A DNA stretch of 64,000 nucleotides. It comes from Phoenix dactylifera (lineage: Eukaryota; Streptophyta; Magnoliopsida; Arecales; Arecaceae). Each line of letters begins with the position of its first letter. The stretch's first letter is position 1. A program made the translations under genes and the position numbers. Below the pieces are notes generated by a model. The model was given only the letters and a program-made list of their open reading frames with translations, was not told where the DNA came from and ran no database searches. Below, in pieces: positions 46,101 through 58,177 of this stretch. The DNA lies in NCBI RefSeq assembly GCF_009389715.1, contig NC_052409.1, positions 3,127,275-3,191,274 of the forward strand, in the 5' to 3' direction.

Positions 46101-49100
46101 CGCTTGTCCACTTATTATAACATCATGCCATTAGGGCCAAAGGCTCATTCATCGAGTCACCCTTCACAGTCATATGTAGGATTTGATTGTCTTGTTCTTC
46201 AATGACTTCAACCTCATCCAAGTCTGCTGCTAAAGTAGTGATGGTTTTCCTTCAGGGCACATGCTGGCCATGTCCCTTCTTCCCATCGTGATGACTAGTC
46301 ATGCCTACAGCCTTGCTTTCTCACTCACTTGATTAGCCGTTGCCAGTGTAATTGGAGCAACTGGACATGGCCTATGTGCAATCTCTTGGAGTGTCTTTAG
46401 AGCATCGCTCTTTTAAAGCTTTGCTTCAATCTTAAATGCATCATGATATAAATCCTCAACTGTCCAATATCAATGTCCAATCAAATTTTTCGGAATTTCT
46501 TCTTTCAGCCCATGCCTTATATTTAGTTGCCAATGTCCTTAGAATGAAATAAAACTATCCGCATGGCCTCCTCATGAACTGTTCAGTGTAGACTTGCATG
46601 TTATCATCCTTTTGATGAAGCTTATGAAACTGAGGTTGTAGATGATGAACATAACCTGGAGGAAGAAACCTTTCTCATGCATCTGTCACCTCCTCCCAAG
46701 TTTGAATACCTCGGCCTTATCTTCTACTATCATCCCTCCACCATATGCATGCTGCTCTTGTCAACTTTAGCTGTAGCAGATGAATTTTCTCACTTCAGTC
46801 AGCTGATGCCAATGAAAGAAAGCATGGCAATCAAAGAAAGCATTACAATTTGCCTCCCAATCTATAAAAGCTTTCAGCTGCATCTGACCTTGAAATTCAG
46901 GTACTTCCGAACCTTATGTTCTTCTTTGCTGAAAAGTGATATGTACATGGGCTGGTGCTAGGTTACCCATGGATCTATAGGTTCCACTCGAATTGTATCC
47001 AGTCAACCTGTTACATGAGATGATTCTGATGGCTCCTTTACTTTCCATTTGACATCCTCCTGAAATTGAAGCTTTTAGTTGCCACTTGTCTTCCAGATGC
47101 TTGAATCATTTATCTAGCCATGCTTATGATCCATCAAGTTGCTCCTTATTCTCTTTCTTTAGATCAGGGTATGAAAACATAGCAAAGGGTTCAGATTTTG
47201 GAGAAAATCGAGGGATCCAGTGGGTGCTCTGATACCAAAGTTATACAATTTAGGGTTAGGTCAGCATGAAAGATGGTTTAAAAAACTATTAGAAAGGAAA
47301 ATTAGGGTTTCAAATAGATTTCTAGGTGCTGTCCAGAAATTCCTGCGAGCAATAAAGACTTCTAAAATTGTGAGAATACCCTAGACCGATCATCTTTTAT
47401 AAGTTTGTAGCAAAACAGAAACAAAGTGAAGATGTTTACTGCTTCTATAAAAGTTTCAGCATGCAGAAACAAAGCATTAACTTGCAATGATCTCAATAAA
47501 ATCATTCAGTGCAGCTAATCAGCCACCGGCAATAGTATGTAGCAAAAAATCAAATAGTATGAATGTTATTTGAGATACAGAATAAGGAAAACCAATTTCT
47601 GCAAGCAAGATGGGAGAGATATGATCAAGAGGCCGGTGGAGAAGAAATAGAAGAAGCCTCCCCCCCCAAACCCTTTTTTTTCCCAATGTCCAAGAAGAAA
47701 CTGATTACATTAATCCAATAAATGTTTTTGTAATAAAGGAAACCCTAAGTAAACTTAGTTCCCTAAATTGCCCTTCAGAAGCAACTGGTTACCATTCATG
47801 GGTATTGTAGCATGAACAGTACCATGCACAGTACTGCTGTAGTATGGGGGATCATCTAGCTATCAAAATAAGGCCTGAGATTGTTAAATCTTACCCCTAT
47901 ATATTATAGACTCACTAAAACTAGACTTAAAACAGAGATAAAAGAAGGGGAAAAAGTAGATTAAAATACTAAGCAAATCTAGGCTCTATGATGATGACTT
48001 GCAGCCCATCAATACATCAATTCTATATTAAAAGCAAATGATTTTTTTGACATAGTATTGATCAAGGATTACTGTGCTGGTACTGGAGCCCATACCAATC
48101 AGCCGGCGGCATGGTTCGGTACGCCCCCATGCCGTTCCATGTTGGGCCCGTACCGACATAGCAGAGAGGGCAAGGGAGAGGGAGAACGAGAGAGAGGAAA
48201 AGAGAGAGGGGAAAGGAGGAAGAGGGAAGAATGGAGGAAGAGATGATGAAGGCCGGCGGAGCACGGCCAGACACAACAGAGAGGACGGGGGAGAGGAAGA
48301 ATGTGAGAGAGGAAGAGAGAGAGAGGGAGAGGGAAGGGAGAGATATGGAGGCCACTGGAGGGTCGAGGAGTGGCGTGGAGAGGCAAGGGGGTTGTTGATT
48401 TCACTTAATATATGCAAAATAAAAAAAGGCCCCGACGAACCCTTATTTTAAAACGAAACAGGGATCCAGAGGGTGTAGCCTTTCCTTTGCCCCCCCCCCC
48501 CCCAACGCTACTCCCCGGCCCTCCGATGGCCTTCTCACTGCGCCCTCCTCTCTCTCTCTCTCTCTCTTTCTATCTTTCCTTCTTCCTCTTCCCCTCCTTC
48601 GCCAGTTTCTTGTTTTGAATGCCAGAACCGTCCTGGTCCGCCGCCAGCACGAGTCAATATGTGCCGTACCGAACTGTTCGGGATGGTTCTGCATTCCTTG
48701 GTCTTGATTATTACATTGTATTTGACTACTTCATTTTTCTATTTTCTTTTTGTGGATTTGGCTATAGTGGTGGCGGTGGTGGTAATGCTAGCAAGGCTGT
48801 GGTTATGGAGGTGGTAGCTCTACAAACAGAAAATGAAAGCTTAGAATCACAATATTTTGTACTTGTTTTTTGGATATTTTGAATATCTTTTTAAAAATGA
48901 AATCAACAAAAAAAGTTCGTCAACTATGTTTTAGATTGTCTTTTTTGTTTTTCTGCTTTCAAAAGTTAACAAACAGGAAACAAAATTATTGTCAAATGGA
49001 CCTTTAGCTCTGCTTTTTCTTTAAACTAAGATTTGGGCTTTTTGTCTACCTTAGAATTTAACCCGCAAATGTTGATGCATTGGTTTGTGCATTTTAGCTT

Positions 49101-52100
49101 TCTTTTATTTATGCCTTTGTTTACCTAATTTTTGGCACTACTTGTATCAAAGATCTCCCTTTTTACGAAATACCAAGCACTAGCAAGCCTTCTCCGATGA
49201 ATATGGTTGTCTTTATGGATCAAAGTTACACCAATAATTAATTAATTATATGTGTATGTATGTATTTCGTATATAGCGGTGGAAAATGATTGGGTCCAAG
49301 TCAAATCCAAGTTCAACCATCTGTAATTATAGCTATTCATCTATGATCTGTCCTAGACCCAACCAAAGCCTCGTTCTCTGACAAGATTGTATGTTGAAAA
49401 TAGAATTTTGTTCAATCTGGTCAACCCCGATGTGATCTGATTCTCAACCACAACAGTGATCGACTATAGTAATAGGGACATGGGGATGTGGTGCATTTTT
49501 TTTATTTTATTTTTATTTTATTTTATTTTATTTTTTTTTTGGGGGGGGCGGGCGGGGGGTTGGGGAGGTGCAGTTTGGTCCCTTTAGGCAGGAGATCTCA
49601 GCCGGAAATTGCGCATGGAGGGGAGAGCAGAAGATGTTAGGGTTTCTTTAGAGAGAGAAGGGGGTTAGGGAGGGGGGATGAGGTATACCTTGTGGCGGGT
49701 GGTGAGGAGCGTGATTTGTAACCGTCACCTGGGTAAGAATCTCATTGACATAATTAAGAAGTGCATGGGAGTGTGAGTTTAGGTGTACAAAGCATAGGAG
49801 TCCAACACAAGGTGGGAAAGTTAAATGCGGTTATCTGTATCTCATGTAATCTCTTTGTGTTTGGTTAGGGTCACGAAAGGGAGGATGGATGGGGTTGGAA
49901 GGATGGATGGCCTCCATCCACCGTTTGGTTTCATAAAATTTTAGGAAAAATGAAGGGAACATGTGAGGGGTGGGTTTTTACGTTGACAAAATTACCCCTT
50001 ATTTTTTGACAAAAGATAAGAGGCCCACACACCACCTTTTTTTATCAAAAGGTATTTTAGCAAAATTGTGATACAAATATCATCCATTCTTCATTTCGTT
50101 CTTCCTATACCAATCAGAGGAGGAAATCATTCCTATCTATCCTTTCATGTTTTGCCAAACACATGGGAGAATGGATGGAAGACCCATCCATCCTCTCCCT
50201 CATCCGCCCTTCGTCCAATCCATCTTTCGTACCAAACAGAGGGTTAGAGATATATCGTGTGTCTTTATCTCCTATTCCATCAAATAGAATCACAGCCATT
50301 CCTTTTTAATCCACCTGCATTGCACGTGTGAAAGACATGAAACACTAGCTATTTTATCTCAAACACTTTTTTAGTCTCTTATCATTTATCATTCTTAACT
50401 TTTCTTGATTTCTACATATCATGATTTTTTTTCTTTTTTAAATATTTATATTAAATATAAATTGTTCTTGTTTCATCTTAGAGGGTTCTTCTTCATTATG
50501 TATTGAAGCTTCAGAAAGAACTCATAGTTGCTCTGTACATGATTCGCATACCAATTTATAGGGGTTTGACATGGGTTAAGTGCCAATAATACAATCTCAA
50601 ACTTTGATGGATCATGCTTTGGTTAATAAAGCTGACCTTTGAAGCTGGGATTAGGTTCCTGCTTAAGCTCTAGGAAAGTTTTTTTGGTTCAAACTTTTTT
50701 CTAGAAGCAGCAAATTCTTCACCAATTTCCACTACCATGCTTATAAGCCTTCTGGTTATTTCAATCAATCTGGATTCCTATTTTTTTTACCCCATTGAAT
50801 ACAGGTAAATTAATTTTTATGGTAAATCAATTCAATACTGATTACTGACATTTTAATGCTTGGACACTTTAACTTCCTGTTATCTTCTAGGACTACGTTC
50901 CATATTCCTGCACCTCTACCTACTCCTACCTGGAGCTAGCGTTTTTTTTTTTATCCTTTGGTACGGCTATTCATCTGTATATCATCCATCGCTATAAAGG
51001 GGACAAATTTTAGGTTAAATAAAATATAACAATTTGTACACTCATCTCATCTCTTAGCTAGTTAGCCTAGAGGAAATCAATCAGTTGATTACAATTGTAT
51101 GATCTGCTTTAAAATTCTTTTAGCTATTAGTTCATTGGTTTTTAGAAATTTTATTTAATTTAGTCATCACTGTATTGTTTAAATTTCAAAATTCTTATTT
51201 GTCCAGTTTAATCTCATTTATATCCTGGTATATGATAATTTTCCATCAGGTGGTATTGTGAGAGGTTCAAGAAGGGACAGATTGTTAAGCAAATTTGTAG
51301 AAAATGAATGTGAAAAAATCGACCGACTGATGGAACTCTATATGCGGTAAATTTCCAAAATCTTGATGACTTCTTTACAGAATCTTTGTTGCTTGAGTTT
51401 GATTTCTTGATACTGATGTTTCGACTTGTTGCTTCTCACATATGATCAACTGTCATAATTTTTAGGTATTCTGACAGAGTTAAAGCCGAGTCTGAACGAC
51501 TTAGTGGACTTGAATTGGATGATTGGGAGGTCACTATCTCATCTCAGTTTAAAATTTGCATCAACATATTACCTAGGGTTAAGCCTGACATCTGGTCACT
51601 CTTTATTTTTATAGATGGATGAAGAGGAGCGTTACAATCGAAAACTGGAAGCTGGGCTCTTTACTCTTCAAGTAAGCACTATGTTATGATGGTGCACTGC
51701 TGTTATTTTTCTCAAGCATTTCATGGATTAATTTTTCTCAAGCATTTCATCTTTTCAGTTGATTGCAGTTATTCTGGGCCATCTCTGGTGTTCTGAGTAA
51801 GTAGAGCTCAAGCAACTTTTATTTGATCAATTAATTCTGAAACAATGTCCTAGTCTTAATTTTAGATGATGGTTATATGTAGGCACCCACGCATGAGGGC
51901 AAGAATAGAACTACTACTTAGACAACAGAGATTGACAAAGAAGGATGTGAAGGATATACTTCAGGTATGCATTCTGGGAAAAGCCTTTTATTTAATCACT
52001 TCTTCCATATCAGAATTACCTTGATTTTTTGTGTGTCAATCGATTAGGGCTATCACTAATAGCTTTGATATGTTTTCTAAAGTGAAAGTTCCTGCTAGTT

Positions 52101-53216
52101 AATTTCTGTTTATGGACTTTTAGTGCTTGATTAAACTTCAGGTTTCTTTTGTATTGTTTGAGTGACATTATAACTATCATATACAACAGTATGAGAACTT
52201 CACGGAATAATTTGCAACTCACTTTCTGTTAGTATCATGGATGTCATGGTGAAGTGCTTTTCCGTTTTTTTTTCCTTCTTTTTTGAAAAAAAAGAGGAGA
52301 GATGGTGGATGACCCAAGAACAGGAATTACTATTTCCGCCCTCCTCTTTTTTCTGTCCATTCTTGTAGACTGGAGCTTGAGAATCTAAATTTTATTTTCT
52401 CATACGATTTGACAATTGTGTTAGAGCACTATGGTTTTCTCTCTGGGGAAATAGAAGTATGCCCATGTGATGCCCTTGGGTCAAGAGCATTCCAATCTCT
52501 CCCCACTCTTTAAGATGCGGAGTTCAAGAGTTGGAGTCATTTCTTGCTTCCTCATCCTTCTCATGGGTATCCTGGCCATACATGCCGTGGTAGTCTAAAA
52601 GTGTTACATAAGATTGGAGTGCCTTATACATAATGCTGCACTTGGGTTGGAGAGAGATCTCTATTATTTGCATATGTGTAGTATAAATTGCGCGCGACAT
52701 GAATGATTCATGTGTTAATATGAGAAGAGTATTTTTATGGATGATTGTGGGTATCACACTTGACGCCATTCTGATGTCTCCCCCTTTTGCATGCACGGCC
52801 CTTGTATAGCTATGAAATTAAGTTGAAGCATTGAAAAAGCAACGTCTTGGCTAAAAAAGTGGAAGAGAAATGGTACTAAAGTAGGAGCTGCATCCTGTAA
52901 ACTGAATTTCATGGAGGCCAAAGCTACAGCTTTTCTGTATGAATGACTATGGTATCACTTTTATATAGAACGGTGCACTTGGTTAGACATAAGAGCTTCT
53001 TCAAATTGTCATCCTTGGGTCCAAAAAGTTGATGTATTGTCGCTTTTTTTCCAGAAAAGCTAGTCAAATTTCTCATCTATTGGCTTGTCACCAATGTGCT
53101 TTCCATTTATATGCCTCATATTGCAGGAATATCATGATAATATTGGAGATATGGATGGACCTGAAGAGAAGGAGCGAGCACAAGCAAAGATCCAAAAATT
53201 CATTGCTGCATTGTGA
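40183..53216 (+). CDS. CTNNBL1: CTNNBL1 (beta-catenin-like protein 1), ARM-repeat splicing factor, eight exons
   Basis: Exons 40183-41256, 44300-44384, 51250-51346, 51466-51529, 51615-51671, 51759-51796, 51883-51964 and 53127-53216 join to 528 codons plus stop, near the family length. The N-terminus has a basic nuclear signal (HHKRKRDE). The body carries helical armadillo-like repeats, with family blocks LRALKKLVLSFERRLRDN, NTVPSIVGLLGHDNTDIAVD, MDLTDEDVLEDNDEPA, LLVQNLGRL, EEMLGNLFDCLCCLLMQ, QEELEERLISLIASLFGG and ERYNRKLEAGLFTLQLIAVI. In animals CTNNBL1 binds CDC5L and PRP31 in the Prp19/NineTeen complex of the spliceosome; the plant protein is expected to act there in the nucleus. Intron 1 needs a GC donor (AAG then GCAAGT) to keep the reading frame; the others are GT-AG. 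Intron 2 is 6.9 kb and holds a Gypsy element. Confidence 0.95.
44793..48008 (-). mobile_element. Ty3/Gypsy-like element reduced to gag and protease, in CTNNBL1 intron 2
   Basis: Two similar long repeats, 44793-45586 and about 47241-48008, are LTRs; in element sense (minus) they start TGGGCTGCAAG. The primer site TGGTATCAGAGC lies on minus at 47226-47237, a few bases inside the 5' LTR at right. Conceptual minus translation gives a gag piece near 46560-46680 (RFLPPGYVHHLQPQFHKLHQ, then MQVYTEQFM). A protease-like piece follows near 45700-46110 (IFDGGSMDNLVIEIVKRLGL, then KTEPH). Stops are frequent. Reverse transcriptase, RNase H and integrase are absent, so it was mobilised in trans or is an internal deletion. 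No clear target-site duplication is seen. Confidence 0.8.
48114..48674. repeat. Fold-back repeat module with polypurine and polypyrimidine arms
   Basis: Perfect 10-bp inverted words GTTCGGTACG (48114-48123) and CGTACCGAAC (48665-48674) bound the module. The left half is nearly pure G/A (48150-48400). The right half has a C run (48489-48504) and a CT-rich tract (48550-48605). The halves can partly pair, giving a long imperfect hairpin. Overlapping low-complexity frames on both strands are not genes. Confidence 0.6.
49494..49565. repeat. (TTTTA)n tract followed by a G-run cluster
   Basis: A TTTTA/T-rich stretch runs into four or more G tracts at 49541-49565 (GGGGGGGG, GGG, GGGGGG, GGGG with 1-2 base spacers), which meets the G-quadruplex pattern on the sense strand of the CTNNBL1 intron 2 transcript. 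Confidence 0.7.
49851..50245. mobile_element. Probable MITE with GTTTGGT-type inverted ends
   Basis: The left side reads CTTTGTGTTTGGT and, further in, CACGAAAGGGAGGATGGATGG. The right side, inverted, reads CCTCTGTTTGGTACGAAAGATGG and then GAGGATGGATGGG. These mirrored words make inverted ends and subterminal repeats like other MITEs in the window. No convincing target-site duplication was found, so the limits are approximate. Confidence 0.45.
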
Positions 53217-56050
53217 GTGGTACCAAAGCATCAGTTGTGGGGATTTCAATTGTGGAAGTGGTATTGAAGGCTGTCCCAAAGTCCGAGTTCTGTCCTGGGA
53301 TGCTAGTGGATGTTAACATGATGATATATAGCTTTAAGAGTTTTAAAATATTTAAACGTGATAGTAAATTCTAAGCAGGATTGCGTTGTTTGTTGAACTC
53401 AAAAGGCATATTATTGTTGAGAAATCAATGCATAACCTAGGAATTCCGGCATATCAAAGTGAAGTTGCTTGAGTGTCCACACCCATCCGGTGTTGCATTT
53501 CTCCCTCCAACATAGGGAAGTCACCTTACGCTTCTCAGTTTTTAACTGATTAGCATTGTACGTTTGCTTGCTTATGATTCCAACATAATTATGTGTGAAT
53601 CAAGCTGTCTACGTAATTTCAGATGGGGCTTAAAGCATCCATTTTTTGATGCTGAATATTATTTTTCATCTGTTTTCGCTGTCCTGCTGCTGGTGTTTTT
53701 TAAAGCGGATCCACAAAGTGCTGTTGTGCTTCTGTGCCCAGGACAAGTGAGCTGTTGTGACAGGTCAAATGAAATACTAGCTCTGGAAAGATCTTTCTAG
53801 CAGTGACACCAAATGTTCTCCCGTGATTCTGTTACTACCCTGTTCTTTCTTAACTATTTTGTTAACTTTTTTCTTTTCCATCCGAAAGCTTTACTTTTCC
53901 TTTGCTGTGAGTTTCCTTGCAAACAAACAAGCCTTGATCTCTATGTTCAGTGATAAAATTTTCTTAGCAGAATTCCGCGCACGGTCATGCATGTGGTGGC
54001 TAAATTCACTCGTCTTGATTTTGTTCACTTCTAACAAAAGAAAGTAAAAGACCATGATTATAACTATAACCATTCAATCTTACTCCCAAGAATGTAGGAT
54101 TGGGTCTGTGGATCAGCATTCACCATATATTTCTACTCAGAACCATCCAATTTTTAATACTATGCAGCATCCTATCGAATCACAATAGTGATGGGACTCG
54201 AGCGGAAACCAAAATAAACGGCTGATGTTTTATGCCTAGACATAATATTTAGGAATCAAATAACTCAAGATTTTGATATGGTAATCACCATGTTCTTCCA
54301 TTACCGTTCTCCTTCAATCTCAAAGCCTCAACTGAATACTGACTGAACCACTCCAGGTCATGTATTTAATGAACCTTGCCCTATAAAATACACTAATTTT
54401 GCAATTTCAGTCTTATAAATTTGCGCAAAAACCAGATGTGCTTACTCCAAAACAAATATTAAAATTAGAAAAAAAAGGAGAAAAAGTACTAAAAGGTAGG
54501 CTGTCGTAAGAGTATGACACATTAAATAATTCTGGCCATGATCATTCATCCGTCAGGGCGGAGCCTTCTTCATTGGTTGTCGATTGAAGGTAAAGCCGAG
54601 ATTAGATTTTGAAAATTGGGATATTCTCGTTCCTTCCTAAAATGGAAATAGAACTCCATTCAGCCTCATCTTTCAGCCTTTCATCAATTCGAAGGCCACA
54701 AACCACACAAATAATACCTGACACCATGGGCTATAATTTAGGGATGGAGAAACATTCAAGTTTCAAAAAGATGTGTGGAATTAATCAATCATTGCTTTCA
54801 AAAAGTTCTCAAAATGCAAAAAGTTTCGAAGAAATAGAAGAAAATGGTTGATTTACCAACTAAAAATAGCTAAAATATCCTAAATAATTCTGTGGTCTGA
54901 TTTGCAGAACAATTGATCGGCTCTTAGGTAACTTAAACCTCTTGACCAAGAGGACTAACTACGAAAACCACAACAATACTACGATAGGCATCCCAAGCAA
55001 ACATGCCACATCTCATGTTCATACTTCACTCCCATCATAACTTACCAGCAGATATTACAGTGGCACCCACCTTCAAAGCAGTAGGTGCTGAGGAAGATGG
55101 TAGAAAGTGGTTTCGAGAAAGCATAAATGATAAACTAGAATAGCACAATTTTTTATACAGATTTACGCACTATAGCTTTTCTTTTCCATCAATCGGTGGT
55201 TTGCAAACACTAATGCCACAAGTACAATACCCAGGAGGAACTCAGCCTGGAAGTCTGAAGCCAGAACCAAGGGGCAGAAAACCCTCAAAAGTTAGAGAAG
55301 ATTTTGAAATATTATAATGAATTATTATAAGGGATCATATAATAGATACACCGATCCACTACTGTACGCAAAAAACAACAAACGAGGACCAGTAAAGCGG
55401 GGAGATTTTTTTGTGAATAACATATCAATTATTCATTGTTAAAGTTATAAGCTAGTAGATATTTAGTTAATTCCCCCCAAACAGCTGCGACAAGGCTCAA
55501 GTTCTGGCTATTCAAAAGCAGTTCTTTCACCGGCTACAAGACATTTTTAAATTTAATGCACTGTCCCCGAGAAAGACTGCATATCCTTGGTGCCTAAAAG
55601 AGTACAGACACCAACATTAAACCACAAAATGCGACTCAAATTTCATTTATTCATGTCAGGTACAAACTACAGTAGCAACATAGGATGAAACCAACTATAG
55701 AAACACCAAATAAAATATTGTTTTGTTTTTGAGTCAAACATGGGCTCGCATAGACTTGCTAATAAGATGTGGCAGGACCGTTATTCTTATTTCAGCCTCA
55801 TAAGTCTGTCCAGGTGCTCTTTCATGGGGTTCCCATAGCTTATCATTCTCAACAGTTACTATGAAAAGAAAAGCATACGCAAATTTTGTGCCGTATATAA
55901 ATCAGATTATATTTATGAAGCTAAAGGTGGGAGAAATATGTACAAGGACTAAAACAGCCAGAGCCAGAGTACCGAGCAAGCAATTTGCATTTCCCATATA
56001 ATTTACAGCAGAACTGGAGCTAAGAAATTAACGTACTAAGAACCAGTTCA
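53217..56050. other. Intergenic, between two convergent genes
   Basis: This holds the 3' UTRs of CTNNBL1 (left) and the zinc-ribbon gene (right). No coding region, RNA gene or element ends are recognised. Confidence 0.5.
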
Positions 56051-58135
56051 TCAGATTCCTAACCTCTTGGTACCACATTCAGAGCAGAATTTAGAAGTCT
56101 CCCTCAAGTAGGGGGCACCACATTCATCACAAAACTTTGCAGGACTTGTGGGCTGAAACAGAAAGATCAAATGGATCAGAAAAAATAAAAGGTGGGGCAT
56201 AGAGAGCGCATCTTTCAATAGTTGCTGTGGGGTAGCTTTAGTGTTATGGCACGCATACTTTCTCCCTTCATTTTGTCAATAAGTACTACTAGAAAAGGGT
56301 ATAAGCTAGACCCCGCTCAAACATATACGTGTGCACAAAAAAAAGCCAAATATAAACAGAAAGAAGCTATTTCATTTGAAGGAGTAATTAGATGGTTGCA
56401 AAATAATGAAGACTGTAGACCAAATCATAGTTATTAAACCATACTGGCTGTCCTAACTGATGACTGAAGCCCTAGGCAAATGTGGGCACTTGAAGTTATT
56501 AGAACTTGGACATGTAATGCACAGGGCAGCATATAGGAGGAAGCTTGGGTTGCTTAAGGAAGAGAGAGCTGTAGCATCATATGGCAATATGAGATGAACT
56601 GTGGTACCAGGATGTCTGATTAAGTGCTGTAAGAGCAGCGGAGTCACAGAGACAGACAAACAAAGAGGTGCCTAGGAATTCTAGTTACAAGAGAGTGAAA
56701 CTAAGTAACACAAATGTATCCAATACAAATATTATATAAGTTATATTTTAAAATATATTCCAAAGTTCCAGACAACAAAATATGAAACTTCAACAATATT
56801 TTTTTTGTGCAACAATAAAACACCTGTCCAAGGTGGACTATAACATCACATTAATACATGAAAAATTTCAAACAAGGAGAAGGATATTTGACAGATCATG
56901 AATAGTATGTAAATGCCATTGGTTCAAGGGGAACATGATATTTTATGGATCAATGTTATTTCGTACTTCTAAGTTTGAATCCACACAAAAGTTGGGTCAA
57001 GAAAGACAACTCTGTCGTGAAGATAAGAGGTATAAACAGGATATATCAAGTGAATGTGGGAATTATGTTTCCTCGGTTTATGTAACCACACTAGTTCATT
57101 ATAGTTGCAATTTAATACAAGAAATCATTAATGCATACAAGAATATATAAATAATGTAAAGCAACACTATTTTATGGACTTCTGTCTCCACTATCTAAAG
57201 CATTATCTGGAGAGTATCGAGGAATGTTTTTCCTGAAAAAGAGTATATACCGTTTGGTCGATATTACACCCCAAGTTCCCTTTATGTTTCTTCTTGAAAG
57301 TCTACTATTATGTGAAGTGCAACTATAAGAAAAGGGAAATCATCATTGCTTAATATGTAGCGTATTGTATTGAAACAAAAAGCACTTTGAGTTATCTCAA
57401 GCAGTAAAACCATCTATAAGGTGACACAGAGTTGAAAGGGTTAAAAGAGCCTATCAAGTCACTGATCTTGTCTACTGGATAAAATTAGGCTAATATGGCT
57501 CTAAAATGGAGTAGAGCAATGTTTCGTAAAGCAAACAGGTAGAGCTTAGCAAAGAGGGGCAAAAACACATCAAGGCAAAGGCAATAGGTGATGCGATGTT
57601 TTAGGTGGATGGGTGGGTGGCATGTTTAATTCTTTTGAATATTAGATTCACAAGAAAATTTTCATTGGAATAATTCAATAATCAGTAATTGCTTGAATAT
57701 CATCTGTACAGCATTTTCTTGTAAAGTTCATTACATAAAATCAATGATGTACTTTAACATATTCATGACCAAGATAATAAAACAAGATAAATAAGTAAAT
57801 AATTACACTCTCCAATACTCTAAGAGGAGTAGTAAATCTGCATCTAACATAGAATCAGCCATTTATCAACAATATGCAGCTCATATCATGTCCTAGTAGG
57901 ACAAGCACAACATGAGTATGTGTTTAGAACTCAGCATTGCAAGATTTTAATCTGCATAACAATAAAGGGTTTGTGCCCCTTGATTTCTACTTTTAGTTTT
58001 TGGGACTTACAAGCAGCTTTTTGGCATATTGCTTAAAGTTTGAATATAACATCTTAGAGCAACCGAATGCAATCCAATACTCTTATTTCAATTTTAGAAT
58101 GAAAAATCATTAGCAAAACCAGCTTGTTAACCATG

Positions 58136-58177
<42 letters not shown>

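Noticed and set aside
48028-48451. Overlapping frames on both strands in CTNNBL1 intron 2
   Set aside because: All fall in the fold-back low-complexity module and have Arg/Glu/Gly or Ser/Leu/Pro composition.
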